DNA from: Streptomyces iranensis
Lineage (GTDB): Bacteria; Actinomycetota; Actinomycetes; Streptomycetales; Streptomycetaceae
Length of the DNA stretch: 64,000 nucleotides
Assembly: GCF_017874715.1 (NCBI RefSeq)
Contig: NZ_JAGGLR010000012.1
Location: forward strand, 1-64,000
Direction: 5' to 3'
This document shows positions 1-8,569 of the stretch, piece by piece (positions within the stretch are counted from its first letter, which is position 1; each line of letters starts with the position of its first letter). The notes beneath the pieces were generated by a model. That model saw only the letters and a list, made by a program, of their open reading frames with translations, did no database searches and was not told the origin of the DNA. The translations under genes were made by a program, and so were the position numbers.

Positions 1-95
1 TGGTGGGGCGGGGGGACGCCGCGTTCCCCCCCGGCTTACCCCCCGGGGGGGGGGGGGCGGCCCGGCCGGGGCGGGGCGGGCCCCACCCCACTGGT
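1..95. other. low-complexity G/C homopolymer sequence at window edge
   Basis: No gene is supported here. The stretch contains a run of 13 G (45-57), several runs of five to seven C or G and GGGGC repeats, unlike ordinary coding or intergenic sequence in the rest of the window. It may be the end of a contig with sequencing or assembly error, or a very G-rich terminator region downstream of the minus-strand acyl-CoA synthetase. Confidence 0.6.
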
Positions 96-1598
96 TCAAA
101 GCCCTGCCGCGCCGGAGTGCAGCCGGGTGACGACGCTGCGCCGCACCAGCTTGCCCGTGGGCGTCCTCGGAAGCTCGTCCCAGATCTCGATGCGGTCCGG
201 GGTCTTGCTCCCCCGCAGCGCATCGCGGACGAACCGACACAGTTCTTCGGGCTCGGCGGTTGCGCCCGGCCGCGCCACGACCACGGCCTCGATACGCTGT
301 CCCCACTCGTCGTCGGGTACGCCCACCACGGCGACGTCCAGGACGGCGGGGTGCCGCATCAGCACATCCTCGATCTCCGCTGGGGCGATGTTCTCCGCGC
401 CGCGGATGATGGTGTCGTCGGCACGGCCCGCGATGAACAGATAGCCGTCCTCGTCCAGGTACCCGTGGTCACGGGTGTCGAAGAACCCCCGGGCGTCGAC
501 GGCCCTGCCCTGCCCCACGTACTCGGCGGAGACCTGCTCGCCCCGTACGCAGACCCGTCCCTTCTCTCCCGGCGGGAGCAGCCTGTCCTCGTAGTCCCGG
601 ATCTCCAGCTCGACCATGGGCACCGGGCGGCCGACCGAGGCCAGGCGTGCGCGGACAGCCGGGGCGTCACTCGCGAACGCGGTCCTGTGGTCCTCGGGGC
701 CGAGGACGGCGATGGTCGAACTGGTCTCGGTCAGGCCGTACGCGTTGACGAAGCCGACCTGCGGCCAGATCCCGAGCGCCCGCTCGATCACCACCGAGGG
801 CATCGGTGCCCCGCCGTAGGCGAGTCCGCGCAGCGCCGGCAGCGTCTTGTCGGCGCAGCTGTCCACGATCCGCGCGAGCATCGTGGGCACCACCATGGCG
901 TTGGTGATGCCTTCGTCCCGCATCAGCCGCAGCCACTCCTCGGGGGTGAACCGCTCCAGCACGACCGTCCTGCGTCCGGCGTAGAGGTTCGTGAGGACGT
1001 TGGCCACGGCCGCGATGTGGTACGGCGGGACGCTCATCAGCGCCGCCTCGTCCGGCTCGGCGGAGGCGAACTCGACCGTGCCCAGGACGTAGGACACCAG
1101 ATTGGTGTGGCGGAGCAGCACTCCCTTGGGATCCGAGGTGGTGCCGCTGGTGTAGATGATGACGGCCGGGGCCTCCGGGTCGGTGAACGTCTCTTCGAGG
1201 TCCGCCACCGCGCTTTCCCGGGTGGCGCGCAGCCACTCCTGGCAGGTGCGGGCCCGCAGGCCCGCCCGCTTCAGCGTCTCCAGTTGTTCCTGGCCCGCGA
1301 TCCCGAAGGCCTTGGGATGGTTGGCGAGGACCGTGGAGAGCTGCTCCTCGCCGAGGCGGTAGTTCACGGGAACGAGCGGTACACCGGCTCGGGCCGCCGC
1401 GCACAGGGCGACGGGGAAGGCGGGACCGTTCACATCGAGGAAGACGACCGCGTCGGCACCCGCCTCACGGATGTCGGCGGCGGCCGCGAGAGAGGCCGCG
1501 CGGAGCTCCGTAGCGGTCAGGCCGCCCTCCCGTCGGCCGGTGACCACACGGTCCCCGAAGCCCTCGGCCGCCATGTCGAGCAGCATCGTCACGTTCAC
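96..1598 (-). CDS. AMP-binding acyl-CoA synthetase (class I adenylate-forming)
   Basis: The 500-residue product is a fatty acid or other carboxylic acid CoA ligase that activates its substrate through an acyl-AMP intermediate in the cytoplasm. The P-loop motif YTSGTTSDPKGVLL lies near residue 150, the mid-region AYGLTETSS motif near 285, and the C-terminal lid ends with the PRTPTGKLVRR motif that carries the catalytic lysine. Length is normal for the family. The GTG start is preceded by GAGAGGTGAG. It lies 22 bp after the small 102-residue gene and probably belongs to the same minus-strand operon as the second synthetase upstream. The substrate cannot be assigned; the setting suggests a branched or cyclic acid. 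Confidence 0.93.
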   Translation of the reverse strand: MNVTMLLDMAAEGFGDRVVTGRREGGLTATELRAASLAAAADIREAGADAVVFLDVNGPAFPVALCAAARAGVPLVPVNYRLGEEQLSTVLANHPKAFGIAGQEQLETLKRAGLRARTCQEWLRATRESAVADLEETFTDPEAPAVIIYTSGTTSDPKGVLLRHTNLVSYVLGTVEFASAEPDEAALMSVPPYHIAAVANVLTNLYAGRRTVVLERFTPEEWLRLMRDEGITNAMVVPTMLARIVDSCADKTLPALRGLAYGGAPMPSVVIERALGIWPQVGFVNAYGLTETSSTIAVLGPEDHRTAFASDAPAVRARLASVGRPVPMVELEIRDYEDRLLPPGEKGRVCVRGEQVSAEYVGQGRAVDARGFFDTRDHGYLDEDGYLFIAGRADDTIIRGAENIAPAEIEDVLMRHPAVLDVAVVGVPDDEWGQRIEAVVVARPGATAEPEELCRFVRDALRGSKTPDRIEIWDELPRTPTGKLVRRSVVTRLHSGAAGL

Positions 1599-1620
1599 TG
1601 CAGGCTCACCTCTCGCCGGG

Positions 1621-1929
1621 TCAGTCGGAAGCCGGAAGCGCCTTGGCGGCCTTGACCGGCAGCGGGCGCCCGTCCACGGCGAGCGTGCCCTGCCCGGCCT
1701 TGGTGCACAGCAGCTCCAGGCCGAGTTCGTCGTCCGCGTAGCGCTTGCCCAGCAGAGTGCCGCCGGCCTGAGCGGGGTCGGGACCCCCTGCGGTGCCGGG
1801 CTTCTCGCGTGCGTCGCACATCGGCGCGCCTCCGCAGGTGATCCTCACGTCGGTGCCGGGGGCACGGACGACGATGACGGTCGTCTCGTCAACGGTGCTG
1901 GCGAGCGTCTGCCCGATTCGTGGCTTCAC
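1621..1929 (-). CDS. small conserved-looking protein of unknown function
   Basis: The product is 102 residues and is not recognised. It starts at a GTG with a GGGAG ribosome site six bases upstream; longer in-frame starts reach into the upstream synthetase gene and have no comparable site. It has three cysteines (32, 38 and 75; the first two in TCGGAPMC), no signal peptide and no membrane segment. It sits between two acyl-CoA synthetase genes in the same direction, so a role with them is likely. The cysteines could bind a metal or form a disulfide; this is inference. Third codon positions are strongly G/C, which supports coding. Confidence 0.75.
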   Translation of the reverse strand: MKPRIGQTLASTVDETTVIVVRAPGTDVRITCGGAPMCDAREKPGTAGGPDPAQAGGTLLGKRYADDELGLELLCTKAGQGTLAVDGRPLPVKAAKALPASD

Positions 1930-2161
1930 TGTGACTCCCAAGGTGTGCGTTTCATTCTCGGCGAAGGTGCCTCCGGCCGCGTCGGCCGCGGCCCGTGCGG
2001 AAGCCGGCGCAGTCCGCGCTTCCCGGCCCTGCCCGCCGGGATGAGGGAAATAGGCTGGAAGGACCGGCGGAACCCTTGCGCCACCGGCCAGGGGGCGATC
2101 GTCACCGACATGGGCTCCCGCGAGGTCCCGGGGGTCTCCCGGACGGGGGCCGCCCCGGCGG

Positions 2162-3658
2162 TCATACCGCTCCGTCGGCGGCCAGCGAGGCCCGTACGAG
2201 GTCGAGCAACTCGACGCGGCTGACCTTCGACGACGGTGTCCGCGGCAGCGCGTCGACGACCAGGATATGGGCCGGGATCTCGTACGGGGCGAGCACCTCA
2301 CGGCAGGACATGGTCAGCTCCTGCGCGGTGGGCGGTGTGCAGCCGGGCCTCGGCTCGACGGCGGCCACCGGCACATGGCCCAGGCGGGCGTCCGGCAGAG
2401 CGGCGACAGCCGCCTCGTGCACGGCGGGGTGCCGCTCGAGGGCCCGGCGCACCTGGTCGGGCTGGACCTTGAAACCGCCGCGAATGATCGCGTCGTCCGC
2501 CCGGCCGTGGATCCATACGAATCCGTCCTCGTCGAGCCGGGCGAGGTCACTGGTGCGCACCCAGGCGTCGCCCCCGTCGGGCGACTGCGCGGTGCGGATC
2601 TCCAGGCGTCCCACCTCGCCGGGCGCGGCCTCGGTCCCGTCGTCCGCGACCACGCGCATCTCGACACCCGGGAGAGGGCGTCCGGCGCTGCCCGCCTTGG
2701 TGTCCCACCATCTCTTGTGCAGCGGAAGAGTCCAGGCGGCGACGGCGCCGGCGAACTCCGTGGCCCCGTACGTCATCAGGACGCGGGCGCCGTACGCGCG
2801 GAAGAAGGCGTCCGCGAGTTCGGGCGGGCAGTAGGTGGTGCCACAGGTGACGACGCGCAGACTGGAGAGCCTCTCCCGCGGCACCGCGGCGTCGAGGACG
2901 GTACGCAGCGCGGCCGGGACGAGTCCGGCGGCGGGCGGCCGGTGCCGCTCGACCGCGCGCACCCAGGGCTCCAGCGCGAAGCGGCGCAGGAGGACGAGGC
3001 GGCGACCTGCGTAGAGGCCGGAGAGTGCGCTCCACAGACCACCGATGTGTACGAGCGGGGTGGTCACAAGGCCCACCCCGGAGCGCAGCAGCGCCCCTTT
3101 CTTCGGGCTCTGTCCACTGGATTCCAGGGCCGTGTCGAACTGTCGGTCGAGGAGGCGGATCCTCTTGGGCGGGCCGGTCGTACCGGAGGTGAGCATCTCG
3201 ATGGAGACGCCCATGGCGGTCTCGGCGTCCAGGAGCGGCGTGCCTCCGGCCGGCTCCAGGCCGCCGTCGGGCCCGAGCCGGAGTCCCAGCCCGGTCCCGG
3301 TGACGGCGCCCAGCACGCTCTCGTCGTCCAGCGTGCCGGGTGACGCGACGACCACGGGCAGTCCGCTGCGCGCGATGTCCGCGGCCAGCCGCTCGGGAGG
3401 CTGGAGGGGGTTCAGGGTGACGACGCACCGGCCGGTGGCGAGCACGGAGCAGACGACGGCGAGGTGCTCGGGCCGGTTCTCCAGAACGACCCCGACCCTG
3501 GTTCCTTCTCCCAGGCCCGCTTCCGTCAGCAACGCGTCGAGACCCCGGGCGGTCGAACGCAGAGCGCCCCAATGCCACCACGAATCCTCGAACTCCACGG
3601 CCCGAGCGTCCACCGGAGCTTTGCTCAGCAGTTCGGCCAGGCGACTGCGAGCGCCCAT
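2162..3658 (-). CDS. AMP-binding acyl-CoA synthetase, second copy
   Basis: This 498-residue ATP-dependent acyl-CoA ligase shows the P-loop motif TSGTTGPPKRI (about residue 170), MTYGATEFAG near 300, the WIHGRADDAIIRGG hinge region and the C-terminal ALPRTPSSKVSR lid motif. The ATG at 3658 follows a GTGGAGGTGG ribosome site; the longer frame adds 27 residues without one. It is only distantly related to the first synthetase, so the two may activate different acids. It is the first gene of a minus-strand unit, and the AT-rich stretch at about 3680-3705 is the likely promoter. Confidence 0.93.
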   Translation of the reverse strand: MGARSRLAELLSKAPVDARAVEFEDSWWHWGALRSTARGLDALLTEAGLGEGTRVGVVLENRPEHLAVVCSVLATGRCVVTLNPLQPPERLAADIARSGLPVVVASPGTLDDESVLGAVTGTGLGLRLGPDGGLEPAGGTPLLDAETAMGVSIEMLTSGTTGPPKRIRLLDRQFDTALESSGQSPKKGALLRSGVGLVTTPLVHIGGLWSALSGLYAGRRLVLLRRFALEPWVRAVERHRPPAAGLVPAALRTVLDAAVPRERLSSLRVVTCGTTYCPPELADAFFRAYGARVLMTYGATEFAGAVAAWTLPLHKRWWDTKAGSAGRPLPGVEMRVVADDGTEAAPGEVGRLEIRTAQSPDGGDAWVRTSDLARLDEDGFVWIHGRADDAIIRGGFKVQPDQVRRALERHPAVHEAAVAALPDARLGHVPVAAVEPRPGCTPPTAQELTMSCREVLAPYEIPAHILVVDALPRTPSSKVSRVELLDLVRASLAADGAV

Positions 3659-3775
3659 AGGCCACCTCCACTTCCAAAGAAAGCATACTGAGATAACTAT
3701 GTCTGGAACAGTCCCATGAGCATGACACTGTGGGATCACCCTCCGTTCACACCCGGAGGGCCGTCGTCGTCACCG

Positions 3776-4942
3776 TCAGACCGTGGCCAGCAGCTCGACG
3801 ATCGTGGCGTTGGCCATGCCGCCCCCCTCGCACATGGTCTGCAGGCCGTAACGGATGCCGTTGTCCCGCATGTGGTGGACGAGGGTGGTCATCAGACGGG
3901 CCCCCGAGGCGCCCAGCGGGTGGCCGATGGCGATGGCACCGCCATTGGGGTTGAGGCGCCCGGGATCGGCTCCGGTCTCCGCGAGCCACGCCATCGGTAC
4001 GGGCGCGAAGGCTTCGTTGACCTCGAAGGCGCCGATGTCGCCGATGGCCAGACCGGAGCGGGCGAGCACCTTGGCCGTGGCGGGAATCGGGGCGCCCAGC
4101 ATGAGCACCGGGTCGTCACCGGCGAGCACGGCCGTGTGCACGCGGGCGATGGGGGTGAGGCCCAGCTGGGCGGCCTTCTCCGAGGTCATCATGAGCAGCG
4201 CCGCCGCACCATCGCTGATCTGCGAGGAGTTGCCGGCGTGGATGGTGCCGTGCTCCTTGAAGGCGGGCCGCAGCCCGGCCAGCTTCTCGGCGGTCGTCCC
4301 CCGCCGGAGACCCTCGTCCGCGGCGAAGACCGTGCCGTCGGCGAGGGCGACCGGTGCGAGCTGGCCCTCGAAGCGTCCCCCGTCGGTCGCCTCCGCGAGC
4401 TTGGCATGGGAGGCCGAGGCGAACTCGTCCATCTCCGCGCGGCCGAAGCCCCACTTGTCGACCATCATTTCGGCGCCGACACCCTGGCTGAAGGTCGCAC
4501 CGTAACGCTCCTGCACCAGCGGGCCGCCGGCCCTGCCCAGCTCAGGGTCCTTCACCGAGGATCCGATGGGTACGGCGCTCATCATCTCGACACCACCCGC
4601 GACGGCCACGTCGTACTGCCCGGAGATCAGGCCCGCGGCGGCGAAGTGCACGGACTGCTGGGACGAGCCGCACTGGCGGTCGACGGTGGTGGCCGGAACC
4701 GACTCGGGCCAGCCGGCCGCGAGCACGCCCATGCGCGCCACATTGTTGGCCTGCTGACCCACCTGCTGCACGCAGCCCCAGATGACGTCGTCGACCAGCG
4801 CCGGGTCGAACCCGGTGCGCTCGACCAGCGCCCGGAGCACATGAGCCGACAGGTCGGCGGCGTGATGGTCCGCGAGAGTTCCGCGCCGCTTGCCGACCGG
4901 AGTGCGGACCGCATCGACGATGACGGCATCGCGTGTGGACAT
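3776..4942 (-). CDS. acetyl-CoA acetyltransferase family thiolase
   Basis: A 388-residue thiolase, expected to cleave 3-ketoacyl-CoA with CoA (or condense acyl-CoAs) in the cytoplasm. All catalytic elements are present: nucleophilic Cys91 in DRQCGSSQQS, His341 in IAIGHPLGASG and Cys371 in MCEGGGMANA, so it should be an active thiolase. The ATG has an AAGGAGG site upstream. It is divergent from the LLM oxidoreductase at 5080, and the shared 137-bp promoter region contains a TTAGTTTACTAG palindrome. It would supply the terminal thiolysis step for the acyl-CoA pathway encoded around it. Confidence 0.95.
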   Translation of the reverse strand: MSTRDAVIVDAVRTPVGKRRGTLADHHAADLSAHVLRALVERTGFDPALVDDVIWGCVQQVGQQANNVARMGVLAAGWPESVPATTVDRQCGSSQQSVHFAAAGLISGQYDVAVAGGVEMMSAVPIGSSVKDPELGRAGGPLVQERYGATFSQGVGAEMMVDKWGFGRAEMDEFASASHAKLAEATDGGRFEGQLAPVALADGTVFAADEGLRRGTTAEKLAGLRPAFKEHGTIHAGNSSQISDGAAALLMMTSEKAAQLGLTPIARVHTAVLAGDDPVLMLGAPIPATAKVLARSGLAIGDIGAFEVNEAFAPVPMAWLAETGADPGRLNPNGGAIAIGHPLGASGARLMTTLVHHMRDNGIRYGLQTMCEGGGMANATIVELLATV

Positions 4943-4974
4943 ATGACAGCCTCCTTCACCACAACAACTGTAGG

Positions 4975-4986
4975 TTAGTTTACTAG
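4975..4986. promoter_or_regulatory. putative operator, TTAGT-N2-ACTAA type
   Basis: TTAGTTTACTAG lies between the divergent thiolase and LLM genes. It matches the recurring palindrome TTAGT-N2-ACTAA of this island in nine of ten defined positions. The GT-N2-AC core resembles binding sites of FadR-type GntR proteins, two of which are encoded in the island. Confidence 0.5.
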
Positions 4987-5079
4987 GTCACCTATGATGA
5001 CTCCAGGGCCGGTCTGCTTCACACCGCAGCCGCGGCCCGGCGGCCAGATGTCCGAATGACGTGTGAGAGGACCGGTGAC

Positions 5080-6132
5080 ATGCGGATCGGAATGCCGATG
5101 GCCTACAGCGGAGGGTTCGCCGAGACGGTCGACGAACTGGTCGACTACGAGAAGGCGGGACTCGACATCGTCTTCGTCCCGGAGGCGTACAGCTTCGACT
5201 CGGTGAGCCAGCTCGGCTACCTGGCCGCGCGGACGAGCAGCCTCGGCATCGCCTCGGGCATCCTCAACATCTACTCCCGCACACCGTCGCTGCTCGCCAT
5301 GACGGCGGCCGGCCTCGACTACGTCTCGGGCGGCCGCTTCACCCTGGGGATCGGCGCCTCCGGCCCGCAGGTCGTCGAGGGCTTCCACGGCCTGCCGTAC
5401 GACGCCCCTCTCGCCCGTACCCGGGAGGTGACGGAGATCTGCCGCAAGGTGTGGAACCGCGAGCCGGTCGTGCACGACGGACCGCGCTACCAGCTGCCCC
5501 TGAGCCGGGCGCACGGCGGGTCGGGCCTGGGCAAGGCGCTCAAGCTGATCAACCACCCGGTACGCGCACGCGTTCCCATGGTCCTGGCGGCGCTCGGTCC
5601 GAAGAACGTCGCCCTGGCCGCCGAACTGTTCGAGGGCTGGGAACCGATCTTCTACTTCCCCGAGGGCGCGCGTGCCGCGTTCGGCGAGTCCCTGGACTCG
5701 GGCGCGGCCCGCCGCGCCCCCGAACTGCCCGCGCTCGACACCATCGTCGACACGCATGTCGCGATCACCGAGAACGCCGAGGAGCGCGCGGCCGCCGAAC
5801 AGCAGGTGCGCGAGCATCTGGCCCTGTACGTCGGCGGCATGGGAGGCAAGGGCAGGAACTTCTACAACGATCTGACCCGCCGGTACGGCTTCGAGGAGGC
5901 GGCCGCGACGATCCAGGACCTTTTCCTCGACGGCCGCAGGAAAGACGCGGCCGCGGCGGTCCCCGAGGAACTGGTACGGGGCGTCTCCCTGATCGGTCCG
6001 CCCGGCTGGGTCAAGGAGCGTGTCACGGCCTTCGCCGAGAGCGGTGCCACGACCCTCAACGCCAAGCCGCTGGCCGCGACACACCGGCGACGCGTCCGGG
6101 ACGTCAACACCCTGAGGGAGCTGAGCGCGTGA
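5080..6132 (+). CDS. LLM-class (F420-dependent type) oxidoreductase
   Basis: A 350-residue luciferase-like TIM-barrel oxidoreductase, probably using F420 or FMN on an acyl-CoA or other intermediate. Family features include the N-terminal MRIGMPMAYSGGF strand, VPEAYSFDS, and the GGRFTLGIGASGPQV region after the third strand. The ATG at 5080 has GAGAGG nine bases upstream; the ATG eight codons earlier has no ribosome site. Its stop overlaps the GTG start of the racemase gene (GTGA, 6129-6132), so the two are translationally coupled. The substrate is unknown. Confidence 0.9.
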   Translation: MRIGMPMAYSGGFAETVDELVDYEKAGLDIVFVPEAYSFDSVSQLGYLAARTSSLGIASGILNIYSRTPSLLAMTAAGLDYVSGGRFTLGIGASGPQVVEGFHGLPYDAPLARTREVTEICRKVWNREPVVHDGPRYQLPLSRAHGGSGLGKALKLINHPVRARVPMVLAALGPKNVALAAELFEGWEPIFYFPEGARAAFGESLDSGAARRAPELPALDTIVDTHVAITENAEERAAAEQQVREHLALYVGGMGGKGRNFYNDLTRRYGFEEAAATIQDLFLDGRRKDAAAAVPEELVRGVSLIGPPGWVKERVTAFAESGATTLNAKPLAATHRRRVRDVNTLRELSA

Positions 6133-7271
6133 CCGGCTCGGCGCAGGGCCCGCTCGCCGGAGTCCGCGTACTCGAAATCGCCGGCCTCGGCCCGGCTCCC
6201 ATGGCCTCGCTGCTGCTCTCCGAACTCGGCGCCGACGTCGTCCGGGTGGACCGCCCCAAACCGTCCCCCATCTCCGACTTCCTGGAGCGGGGCCGCCGGT
6301 CGATCATCATCGACCTCAAGCACCCCGGCGGCGCGGACACGGTGCTGCGGCTCGCCGAGCGCGCGGACGTCCTCATCGAGGGGTTCCGGCCGGGCGTCGC
6401 CGAACGTCTGGGCATCGGCCCGGCCGCCGCCCACGCCCGCAACCCCCGTCTGGTCTACGGCCGTATGACCGGCTGGGGGCAGCACGGTCCGCGGGCGGAC
6501 ACGGCGGGCCACGACATCAACTACATCTCCCTCACCGGTGCCCTGGCGGCGATCGGCCGGGCCGGCGGCCCGCCCCAGGTGCCGCTCAACCTGCTCGGCG
6601 ACTTCGGCGGCGGCGCGCTCTACCTGGTGGTGGGAGTACTCGCCGCGCTGCACCACGCCCGTGCCACCGGCGAGGGACAGATCGTGGACGCGGCCATCGT
6701 CGACGGTGTCACACATCTCGCGGCGATGATCTGGGCCGAGCGCCGCCACAACGGGTGGGCCGACGAGCGCGGCCGCAACCTGCTCGACACCGGCGCTCCC
6801 TACTACGACGTATACGCCACCTCCGACGGCGGCTGGATGAGCGTGGGCGCGCTGGAGCCCCAGTTCTACGCACGATTCGTCGAGTTGCTCGGCATGCCCG
6901 AATGGGCTCCCTCACAACACGACCGTACGGCGTGGCCGCGGATGCGCGAGGCGTTCGCCGCCCGTTTCGCCTCGCATCCGCGCGCCGAGTGGGAGAAGGT
7001 CTTCGACGGGGCGGACGCGTGCGTGACGCCGGTTCTCAACTGGTCGGAGGCCCTGCGCGAGCCCCATATGACGGCCCGGAACGTCCATGTCACCGCCGAG
7101 GGGGAAGCCGTCCCCGCCCCGGCGCCCCGCTTCTCCGCCACGGCGACCCGTGCCGCCGGACCGCGGGCGGCGCCCGGCGCGCACAGCCTCGAGGTGCTGG
7201 AGGACTGGGACGTGCCGGGCGCGCGGGAGCTGCTCTCGGGCGGATCGGTCATGCAGCGGCCCGACGAGTGA
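6129..7271 (+). CDS. mcr: alpha-methylacyl-CoA racemase (CaiB/BaiF family)
   Basis: A 380-residue CaiB/BaiF enzyme closely resembling mycobacterial alpha-methylacyl-CoA racemase, which interconverts (2R)- and (2S)-2-methylacyl-CoA so that branched chains can enter beta-oxidation. The catalytic set of that enzyme is conserved with a constant two-residue offset: His128 in AGHDINY, Asp158 in LLGDFGGG and Glu243 in ALEPQFY. DACVTPVL near the C terminus also matches. It starts at a GTG overlapping the LLM stop codon. Its presence is the best single clue that the pathway handles alpha-methyl-branched acyl-CoAs. Confidence 0.92.
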   Translation: MTGSAQGPLAGVRVLEIAGLGPAPMASLLLSELGADVVRVDRPKPSPISDFLERGRRSIIIDLKHPGGADTVLRLAERADVLIEGFRPGVAERLGIGPAAAHARNPRLVYGRMTGWGQHGPRADTAGHDINYISLTGALAAIGRAGGPPQVPLNLLGDFGGGALYLVVGVLAALHHARATGEGQIVDAAIVDGVTHLAAMIWAERRHNGWADERGRNLLDTGAPYYDVYATSDGGWMSVGALEPQFYARFVELLGMPEWAPSQHDRTAWPRMREAFAARFASHPRAEWEKVFDGADACVTPVLNWSEALREPHMTARNVHVTAEGEAVPAPAPRFSATATRAAGPRAAPGAHSLEVLEDWDVPGARELLSGGSVMQRPDE

Positions 7272-7291
7272 CAGAGCGGACCGACGGCTCC

Positions 7292-8353
7292 TCAGCCCGG
7301 GAAGACGCCCGGACACCGCTGGAGACGCGCGGTGGCCGTCCAGTACGGCGGCGGGCCCGGCACCTCCCGCGCCGCGCCGAGGCGGCGCAGGTGAGCCAGG
7401 GTCACCAGCGCCCGGGAGACCGTCGCACGCAGCGGAAAGCCCCGCAGCCCCTCCAGGCTGCCGGAGCGCCGCAGACGCCCGGCCAGCTGCCATGCGGTGA
7501 CGGGCCCCTCACGCAGCACCGAAACCGCCAGAGCCGTGCGCGCCGCGTGGTGGTCGCGCACTTCGCCGACGCGGGCCGCGATGTCGGTATAGCGGTACTC
7601 GTGGGCGGGCAGTACGAGATCCGGCTCCATCCGCACCAGCGGCTCCAGGGTTTCCAGATAGTCCCCCAAGGGGTCGTCGGTCTCGTCCCTCGGCTGATGC
7701 ATCCCCACCGTGGTCCGCGGCAGCAGGTGATCCCCGGTCAGCAGCAAGCGGTGACGCGGCTCCCAGAAGCAGAGGTGGCCCGGGGTGTGGCCGGGTGTCC
7801 ACAGCGTGGTGAGATCCCAGCCGGGAACGTCGGGCCGCTCGCGGTCGGTCAGGTGACGGTCCGGGGGCGCGGCGTCCTGCCCGGAGCGCGTTCCGATGTC
7901 GTCGAGCGCCTTCCTCACCTCCGCCTCCGGCGCCCCGGCCCGGCGCAGCAGCGCTGCCGACAGCGAGGCCGGATCGGCGCGGAACTGCGCGAGGCCGGCG
8001 GCGTCCAGCGCGTGCAGGGACACCCAGGCGCCGGACACCTCCCGGATGCGCGGGGCGAGGCCGTAGTGATCGAGGTGGGAATGGGTCACCAGAACGCCGC
8101 GGACGTCCTCGACCCGCGTGCCGAGCGCCCGCAGCCCTGCGGTCAGCGCGCTCCAGCCCTCCTCGGTGTCCCAGCCCGCGTCGACCAGATAGGGGCCCGC
8201 GTCGGTCTCCAGTACGTACACCAGGACATGCCCAAGAGGCCCCGGCAGCGGGATCGGAAGGCTCCACAGCCCCGGCCGCACACGAGTGAGGCGAGGTCGG
8301 CCGCCCTTCAGCGGCCGCCCTGTTCCGGAAACCCGGTTACCGTCCATGGACAT
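7292..8353 (-). CDS. MBL-fold metallo-hydrolase
   Basis: A 353-residue metallo-beta-lactamase-fold hydrolase. The zinc motif HSHLDH is at residues 91-96, with further ligands expected in TPGHTPGHLCF, LLTGDHLL and LPAHEY. A C-terminal region of about 80 residues resembles the winged-helix tail of LACTB2-type members, suggesting thioester or other acyl hydrolysis. It converges on the racemase gene with a 20-bp gap. The ATG at 8353 is preceded by AAAGGGGGG; a second ATG two codons downstream is possible. A CTAGTAAACCAT operator-like site lies 25 bp upstream. The substrate is unknown. Confidence 0.9.
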   Translation of the reverse strand: MSMDGNRVSGTGRPLKGGRPRLTRVRPGLWSLPIPLPGPLGHVLVYVLETDAGPYLVDAGWDTEEGWSALTAGLRALGTRVEDVRGVLVTHSHLDHYGLAPRIREVSGAWVSLHALDAAGLAQFRADPASLSAALLRRAGAPEAEVRKALDDIGTRSGQDAAPPDRHLTDRERPDVPGWDLTTLWTPGHTPGHLCFWEPRHRLLLTGDHLLPRTTVGMHQPRDETDDPLGDYLETLEPLVRMEPDLVLPAHEYRYTDIAARVGEVRDHHAARTALAVSVLREGPVTAWQLAGRLRRSGSLEGLRGFPLRATVSRALVTLAHLRRLGAAREVPGPPPYWTATARLQRCPGVFPG

Positions 8354-8377
8354 GGCCCCCCTTTCAACATAGACAAC

Positions 8378-8389
8378 CTAGTAAACCAT
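8378..8389. promoter_or_regulatory. putative operator, divergent TTAGT-N2-ACTAA type
   Basis: CTAGTAAACCAT precedes the MBL hydrolase start. Read on the minus strand, the GTTTACTAGGT it contains is shared exactly with the site at 4975, which supports a common regulator despite the weaker palindrome. Confidence 0.35.
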
Positions 8390-8569
8390 CACGGCGCTCC
8401 TGGTGATCCAGCGGGGAGCACTCATACCCGGCCGGCGCTCACCGCATCGCACGCGCCAGTAGACTGGTGGTCCGGCGTGGCCCTTCTGGCGGCTGCCGGA
8501 CCGCGAGCCGTCTTCGGCCGTGGGCGGCCCGGCGAGATGCAGACAGCGTCGCAGTGGGGACTGACATCA

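Noticed and set aside
3..1655. 550-codon plus-strand open frame opposite the first acyl-CoA synthetase
   Set aside because: It is an antisense shadow of a gene with intact AMP-binding motifs; the product is His/Gly/Arg-rich and has no family features.
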